From: Streptomyces venezuelae
GTDB lineage: Bacteria > Actinomycetota > Actinomycetes > Streptomycetales > Streptomycetaceae
Assembly (NCBI RefSeq): GCF_008642355.1
Contig: NZ_CP029193.1
Span: 3,620,001 to 3,684,000 of the forward strand
Direction: 5' to 3'
Length of the DNA stretch: 64,000 nucleotides
Shown here piece by piece: positions 59,553 through 64,000 of this stretch. The first letter of the stretch is position 1; each line of letters opens with the position of its first letter. The notes under the pieces were generated by a model. It had not been told where the DNA came from. It made no database searches and was given only the letters and a program-made list of their open reading frames with translations. A program made the position numbers and the translations under genes.

Positions 59553-59577
59553 GCCCGGGGCGGGTCCCGCCGCGGGC
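59553..59577. terminator. Terminator between convergent mqnD and the cold-shock gene
   Basis: GCCCGGGGCGGG and CCCGCCGCGGGC, separated by one base, can pair with one mismatch and a small loop. The repeat abuts the stop of the cold-shock gene. Confidence 0.5.
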
Positions 59578-59961
59578 CTACACGTCCAGCTGGTCCGCGA
59601 CCGCCCGCAGCAGGCCCGCGATCTTCGCGCCGGACGCCTTGTCGGGGTAGCGGCCCTTTTCCAGCATGGGTGTGATGTTCTCGAGCAGGGTCGTCAAATC
59701 CTGGACGATCGACGCCAGTTCATCGGGTTTACGCCGCTGCGCGGCCGCCACCGACGGCGTGGGGTCGAGAATCGCCACGGAAAGGGCCTGGTCACCGCGT
59801 TGTCCCGCGACCACGCCGAATTCGACGCGCTGGCCTGGCTTGAGTGTGTCGACGCCGGCGGGCAGTACTGAGGAATGCACGAAGACGTCGCCGCCGTCGT
59901 CGCGGGAGAGAAAGCCGAAGCCCTTCTCGCTGTTGAACCACTTGACCTTGCCGGTAGGCAC
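59578..59961 (-). CDS. Cold-shock protein with C-terminal helical extension
   Basis: 127 aa from a GTG at 59961 (GAGGA before it). The CSD (about 1-65) carries RNP1 KGFGFLSRD and RNP2 VFVHSSV, so it binds single-stranded RNA/DNA. A C-terminal helix of about 60 residues (KPDELASIVQDLTTLLENIT) distinguishes it from the usual 67-residue CspA type. Such larger forms occur in Streptomyces. The leader (59962-60155) holds sequence that could fold but no recognised element. Confidence 0.93.
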   Translation of the reverse strand: MPTGKVKWFNSEKGFGFLSRDDGGDVFVHSSVLPAGVDTLKPGQRVEFGVVAGQRGDQALSVAILDPTPSVAAAQRRKPDELASIVQDLTTLLENITPMLEKGRYPDKASGAKIAGLLRAVADQLDV

Positions 59962-60143
59962 GTGAAGTCCTCGTCCTCGTACTCGTCGTACTCGTCTGTG
60001 CCGGGCCCGCCCGTCGGGGAACGACGGGGCGAAAACGGCTCTGGATAGCACTACAGCGGGTCGCCCGACCCGCCAGGAACCAAGACTATTGGTCCGTGGG
60101 CCGGTGACAAGACGTCCCTGGATTCTTCCTTCGGGCTGGGAAC

Positions 60144-60149
60144 TACCCT
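60144..60149 (+). promoter_or_regulatory. -10 box of a probable leaderless small membrane-protein transcript
   Basis: TACCCT ends 6 nt (GGTCGG) before the GTG at 60156, with no ribosome site between. Confidence 0.45.
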
Positions 60150-60155
60150 GGTCGG

Positions 60156-60407
60156 GTGCGTGACAAAACCCAAGCGAATTCCACCGGGCCGGGCGACGGA
60201 ATGGTCCGGACCGGAGCAATCGTCTTCTTCGTCGGAGCCGTGGCCACACTGGTCACGGTGGCCCCGCTGTTCCTGGGCACCGATCCCTTTCCGTCCATCG
60301 CGTACGCGGTGTGCATGCTGATGGGCGTCGGGTTCCTCATCGCCGGGATCGGGGTGCTCCGCGGCATCGCCTTCCAGCGACGGCAGGCCAGGACCGGCAC
60401 CGGCTGA
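60156..60407 (+). CDS. Small two-helix membrane protein
   Basis: 83 aa from a GTG. Two transmembrane helices (about 17-37, VRTGAIVFFVGAVATLVTVA, and 47-68, AYAVCMLMGVGFLIAGIGVL) and a basic C-terminal tail. I do not recognise the family. The gene faces away from the cold-shock gene and converges on the HAD gene. Confidence 0.8.
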   Translation: MRDKTQANSTGPGDGMVRTGAIVFFVGAVATLVTVAPLFLGTDPFPSIAYAVCMLMGVGFLIAGIGVLRGIAFQRRQARTGTG

Positions 60408-60439
60408 CGGTGCCCCGCGCCGGTCGACGGCGTCCCGCG

Positions 60440-61069
60440 CTAGCCGACGGCTCCTCCCGTCACGTACGCGTCGAGCCACGCCGGGAACTCCGCCAGACCA
60501 CCGAGGACGACGTCGGCGCCCGCCGCGCGCAGTTCCGCTGCGTCGCACGGTCCGGTCGCCACCGCCACGGAGAGCGCGCCCGCCGTACGTGCGCCGCGTA
60601 CATCACCGGTGTGGTCCCCGACGTACACCGTCGCGCCGTGCTCGCGCAGCGCCTCGGCCTTCGCCTCCGCCCACAGCCAGCCGATGACGGCGTCCGCCTC
60701 GATGCCGAGGTGCGACAGGTGCAGCTTCGCGTTGGGCTCGTGCTTGGCGGTCACCACGATCGCGCGCCCGCCGTGCGCGTGCACCGCCGCCATGGCCTCA
60801 CGGGCACCCGCCATCGCGAGGGTCGGCTCGATGGCGTGTGTGGTGTAGATCTCGCGGTAGAGGTCACCCGTCTCCGCGATCTTCTCCTCCGGGAACCAGT
60901 TCCGCAGCTCCTCCTCCAGCGGCGGGCCGAGCCGCGTGACCGCCAGGTCGGCGTCGACGTACGTCCCCGTCCTCGCGGAAAGCGCCTGATAGGCGGCCTT
61001 GATACCGGGCCGGGAGTCGATCAGGGTCATGTCGAGGTCGAAGCCGACGGTCAGCGTGTGTGCAGTCAT
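60440..61069 (-). CDS. HAD-superfamily phosphatase
   Basis: 209 aa from the ATG at 61069; an ATG at 61078 is nearly as good. HAD motif I is GFDLDMTLID (nucleophile Asp), motif III includes VVTAKHEPN and motif IV is VGDHTGDV. The cap (RLGPPLEEELRNWFPEE) is phosphoglycolate phosphatase-like. Substrate unknown. It is divergent from the FecCD-type importer genes. Confidence 0.9.
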   Translation of the reverse strand: MTAHTLTVGFDLDMTLIDSRPGIKAAYQALSARTGTYVDADLAVTRLGPPLEEELRNWFPEEKIAETGDLYREIYTTHAIEPTLAMAGAREAMAAVHAHGGRAIVVTAKHEPNAKLHLSHLGIEADAVIGWLWAEAKAEALREHGATVYVGDHTGDVRGARTAGALSVAVATGPCDAAELRAAGADVVLGGLAEFPAWLDAYVTGGAVG

Positions 61070-61108
61070 GCGCCCCATTGTGCCGAGGGCGGGCACCCCG
61101 CCCGCCCC

Positions 61109-61127
61109 TAGACTTAGCCCACCCTTA
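61109..61127. promoter_or_regulatory. Candidate iron box overlapping the importer promoter
   Basis: TAGACTTAGCCCACCCTTA matches the 19-bp iron-box consensus TTAGGTTAGGCTAACCTAA at 11 positions, and in its right 14 bases at 10. Its first six bases also read as a -10 box (TAGACT) for the importer gene start at 61136. DmdR1 binding here is plausible but weak. Confidence 0.35.
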
Positions 61128-61135
61128 CCGACCCG

Positions 61136-62170
61136 GTGAAACGAGCCCAGCCGATGTCTGCGCCCGTCCGACTGTCTGTGCCCGTCCGACGCGTCACCGT
61201 CCTGGCGGCGGCCGTCGTGGCCCTGCTCCTCGCCGTCCTGCTCAGCCTCGCCGTCGGCGCCCGCGCCATCGCGCCGTCCGCCGTGTTCGACGCGCTGCTG
61301 CACGGCGGGCACGGCGACTCCGCCGAGGTGATACGCGAGATGCGGGTGCCCCGCACCGTGACCGGCGTCCTCGTCGGCGCCTCCCTCGCGGTCGCCGGCA
61401 CCGTGCTCCAGGGCATCACCCGCAACCCCATCGCCGACCCCGGCATCCTCGGCATCAGCCAGGGCGCCTCCGTCGCCGTCGTCCTCGCCATCGCCTACGC
61501 CGGGGTCCACACCCTCACCGGATACGTCTGGTGGGCGTTCGCCGGGGCCGGGCTCGCCTCCGTCGCCGTCCACGCCATCGCGTCCGGCGGCCGGGGCGGT
61601 GCCACACCCGTGAAGCTCGCGCTGGGCGGCGCCGCCGTCAACGCGCTGCTCGTCTCCGTCACCACCGGCGTCCTCACCACCAAGGCGTCCGCGCTCGACG
61701 AGTTCCGGTTCTGGCAGGTCGGCTCGCTCTCCGGCCGCGACTCTGACATCGTCGGCCGGATCTGGCCCTTCCTGCTCGTGGGTCTCCTGCTCGTTCTCGC
61801 GGTCGCGCGCGGCCTGGACGCGCTCGCGCTCGGCGACGACGTCGCGAAAGGCATCGGCCAGAACGTGGCCGCGGTACGGATCGTCGGCGGGCTCGGCGCG
61901 ACCGTCCTCACCGCCGCGGGCGTGGCCGCCGCGGGCCCCATCGCCTTCATCGGCCTCGCCGTCCCGCACATCGCCCGCGCGCTCGTCGGCGGCGACCATC
62001 GCTGGGTCCTGCCGCTCGCCGCCCTCATCGGACCCGTGATGCTGCTGGTCTCCGACACCCTCGGGCGGATCGTCTTCCCGCCCAGCGAGGTGCCCGCCGG
62101 GGTGATGACCGCGCTCATCGGGGTGCCGTTCCTCGTGATGCTCGTCCGCAGGAAGACGGTGGCGGCATGA
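61136..62170 (+). CDS. Iron-siderophore ABC transporter permease (FecCD type), first subunit
   Basis: 344 aa from a GTG; an ATG at 61154 is an alternative. It has about nine or ten helices of the FecCD/BtuC fold, with the landmark RVPRTVTGVLVGASLAVAGT, LQGITRNPIADPGILGIS stretch and the late AAGPIAFIGLAVPHIARALVG. It is the first of two permeases; together with the ATPase they import a ferric siderophore. No substrate-binding lipoprotein is in the window. Confidence 0.93.
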   Translation: MKRAQPMSAPVRLSVPVRRVTVLAAAVVALLLAVLLSLAVGARAIAPSAVFDALLHGGHGDSAEVIREMRVPRTVTGVLVGASLAVAGTVLQGITRNPIADPGILGISQGASVAVVLAIAYAGVHTLTGYVWWAFAGAGLASVAVHAIASGGRGGATPVKLALGGAAVNALLVSVTTGVLTTKASALDEFRFWQVGSLSGRDSDIVGRIWPFLLVGLLLVLAVARGLDALALGDDVAKGIGQNVAAVRIVGGLGATVLTAAGVAAAGPIAFIGLAVPHIARALVGGDHRWVLPLAALIGPVMLLVSDTLGRIVFPPSEVPAGVMTALIGVPFLVMLVRRKTVAA

Positions 62171-63240
62171 GCGCCGTCACCGGGGCGCAGGGGGTCCGGC
62201 CCGCCGGGTACGCGGTGCTGCGGGTGCGCCGGGCCGCCCTCCTCGTGCACCGCAGGGCCGCCGGTGTCGCCGTGGCCCTCGCCCTGCTGCTCGCGGCGAG
62301 CTGTCTCGCGTACCTCTGCGTCGGTGAGTCCTTCGTCCATCCCGTCGACGCCCTCGAAGTCGTCTTCGGGCAGCCCTCCCCCGACGAGCTGGTCGTGGGC
62401 ACGCTCCGCGAACCCCGCATGGTGCTCGGGCTGCTCGTCGGCGCCGCGTTCGGGGTGGCCGGAGCGCTCATCCAGACCGTCGCCCGCAACCCCCTCGCCA
62501 GCCCCGACATCATCGGCATCAGTCACGGCGCGAGCGCGCTGACCGTCGGCGCGATGACCTTCGGCGTCACCTCGTACACCGTCCTGCCCCTCCTGTCCGT
62601 CCTCGGCGGGATCGCCGCTGCCGCGCTCGTGTACGTCTTCGCGTGGCGCGGCGGACTGCACGCCGCCCGCTTCGTCCTCATCGGCATCGGCTTCGCCATC
62701 GCCCTCCGCTCGGTCACCACGCTCTTCATGACCAAGGGCGACTACCTCGTCGCCCAGCAGGCGCAGATCTGGATGACCGGCTCCCTCAACGGCCGCGGCT
62801 GGAACGAGGCGAACCCGCTCGCCCTGACCCTGCTCGTGCTGCTGCCCTTCGTCCTGTGGGCGGCCCGCGCCCAGCGCGCGGCCGGCCTGGACGACGACAC
62901 GGCGACGGCCCTCGGGACGCGCCTCGGCCGCGTACGCCTCGGGCTCGTCCTCCTCGGCGTCGTCCTCGCCTCCGTGGCGACCGGCGCGGCGGGACCCGTC
63001 GACTTCGTGGCGCTCCTCGCCCCGCAGACCGCCCGCAGACTCACCCGCACCGCGCAGCTCCCGCTGCTGTGCTCCGCGCTGCTCGGCGCCCTGATCGTCG
63101 TCCTCGCCGACCTGCTCGCCCGGCGGCTCTTCTCCCCCACCGAGCTGCCCGTCGGCGTCCTCACCGCGGCCGTCGGAGCGCCCTACCTGATCTGGCTCAT
63201 CGTCCGCAGCCGCTCCGTACGCCCTGGAGGCACGCCGTGA
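62167..63240 (+). CDS. Iron-siderophore ABC transporter permease (FecCD type), second subunit
   Basis: 357 aa, starting in an ATGA overlap with the first permease. Landmarks: [20 protein letters not shown], a [20 protein letters not shown] segment, and [20 protein letters not shown] near the end. The pair forms a heterodimeric channel typical of actinobacterial siderophore importers such as DesE-linked or Cch systems. Confidence 0.93.
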   Translation: MSAVTGAQGVRPAGYAVLRVRRAALLVHRRAAGVAVALALLLAASCLAYLCVGESFVHPVDALEVVFGQPSPDELVVGTLREPRMVLGLLVGAAFGVAGALIQTVARNPLASPDIIGISHGASALTVGAMTFGVTSYTVLPLLSVLGGIAAAALVYVFAWRGGLHAARFVLIGIGFAIALRSVTTLFMTKGDYLVAQQAQIWMTGSLNGRGWNEANPLALTLLVLLPFVLWAARAQRAAGLDDDTATALGTRLGRVRLGLVLLGVVLASVATGAAGPVDFVALLAPQTARRLTRTAQLPLLCSALLGALIVVLADLLARRLFSPTELPVGVLTAAVGAPYLIWLIVRSRSVRPGGTP

Positions 63241-64000
63241 CCGCCGCCCGCCTGACGGCCCGCGAGCTGACCCTCGCCTACGAGGACCGCACGGTCGTGG
63301 ACCGCCTCGACCTCACCATCCCCGACGGCAAGGTCACCGTGATCGTCGGCCCCAACGCCTGCGGCAAGTCCACCACGCTGCGGGCCCTCGGCCGCCTCCT
63401 CAAGCCGCGGAGCGGCGCCGTCCTCCTCGACGGCGCGTCCCTCGCCACGCTCCCCACGAAGAGGATCGCCCGGCAGATCGGGCTGCTTCCGCAGACACCC
63501 GTGGCGCCCGAGGCGATCACCGTCGCCGACCTCGTGGCGCGCGGCCGCCAGCCGCATCAGCGCTGGTGGCAGCAGTGGTCCGACGCGGACGAGAAGGCGG
63601 TGACGGAGGCGATGGAGCGCACCGACGTCGTCCCGCTCGCCGAACGCCCCGTCGACGAGCTGTCGGGCGGCCAGCGCCAGCGCGTGTGGATCGCGATGGC
63701 CCTCGCCCAGGACACCGACCTGCTCCTCCTCGACGAGCCGACCACCTACCTCGACATCTCGCACCAGGTGGAAGTCCTCGACCTGGTGCGCCAGTTGAAC
63801 CACGAACGCGGTCGCACGGTCGTGGTCGTGCTGCACGACCTGAACCAGGCCGCGCGCTACGCCGACCACCTCGTCGCCATGAAGTCCGGCGAGGTCGTCG
63901 CGGAGGGCGCGCCCGCGAAAGTCGTCACCGAGGAACTCGTGCGCGAGGTCTTCGGGCTGGAGTGCGTGGTGGTCCCCGACCCGGTGACCGGCTCCCCGCT
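63237..64000 (+). CDS. Iron-siderophore ABC transporter ATP-binding protein, partial
   Basis: 254 codons are visible; the gene runs off the right edge and lacks perhaps 20-30 residues. It starts at a GTG overlapping the permease stop (GTGA), with GGAGG 6 nt before. Walker [10 protein letters not shown] (Ala where Gly is usual), Q-loop LLPQTP, signature LSGGQRQR, Walker [13 protein letters not shown] and [11 protein letters not shown] are present, placing it with FecE/FepC ATPases. Confidence 0.94.
   Translation, partial: MTAARLTARELTLAYEDRTVVDRLDLTIPDGKVTVIVGPNACGKSTTLRALGRLLKPRSGAVLLDGASLATLPTKRIARQIGLLPQTPVAPEAITVADLVARGRQPHQRWWQQWSDADEKAVTEAMERTDVVPLAERPVDELSGGQRQRVWIAMALAQDTDLLLLDEPTTYLDISHQVEVLDLVRQLNHERGRTVVVVLHDLNQAARYADHLVAMKSGEVVAEGAPAKVVTEELVREVFGLECVVVPDPVTGSP

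Noticed and set aside
60440..61999. HAD phosphatase extended to a start at 61999
   Set aside because: The upstream part is antisense to the FecCD permease. The ATG at 61069 begins the HAD fold.

Overview
The window is high-GC actinobacterial DNA and almost certainly Streptomyces chromosome. The signs are dense ATGA/GTGA overlaps, many GTG starts, the iron regulator DmdR1, a conservon (cvn) with CYP157/CYP154 P450s, futalosine-route menaquinone genes and many leaderless-type promoters. I recognise about 65 genes. I see no tRNA, rRNA, CRISPR array, insertion sequence or prophage.

Region by region: 0-4.6 kb holds a MacB-type export operon (Cys-rich lipoprotein, adaptor, ATPase, permease) divergent from an OmpR-type two-component system. 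From 4.6 to 9.8 kb come a SIS-domain protein, dmdR1, an alpha/beta hydrolase, pdxH and a citrate synthase. From 9.8 to 19.0 kb a leftward operon carries genes for acyl-CoA/acyclic terpene or leucine-type catabolism: DinB-like protein, a repeat-encoded ORF, AtuA-like protein, carboxyltransferase, biotin carboxylase, acyl-CoA dehydrogenase, hydratase and a TetR regulator, with a palindrome at its head. From 19 to 25.7 kb lie an EamA exporter, an NlpC/P60 hydrolase, an SPFH protein and a two-domain FAD/Fe-S dehydrogenase. From 25.8 to 31.3 kb a complete six-gene conservon runs rightward. From 31.4 to 46.3 kb follow serC, a TetR-controlled ABC exporter with three operator palindromes, secreted and membrane proteins, a MarR/AhpD pair, a Uma2 protein, an aldo/keto reductase, thpR, a GNAT, a MarR-MFS efflux pair and a purine permease. 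From 46.5 to 64 kb are a CtpE-like P-type ATPase, a secreted protein, a sacsin/Hsp90-like ATPase, a DUF3027 protein, a repeat array with G-quadruplex motifs, an MFS protein, a DUF2771 lipoprotein, mqnB-mqnD, a cold-shock protein, a HAD phosphatase and a ferric-siderophore-type ABC importer running off the right edge.

The parts most worth a second look are: the 193-codon ORF made of eighteen exact-length 24-bp repeats inserted between two translationally coupled operon genes; the conservon P450 that has lost the ExxR arginine; the G-quadruplex/palindrome array between divergent genes at 55.3-55.9 kb; damage-type promoter motifs before dmdR1 and the neighbouring hydrolase; a probable CTG start for mqnB; and a citrate synthase with Glu at the usual catalytic Asp position. 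All calls come from reading the sequence; no database search was run.
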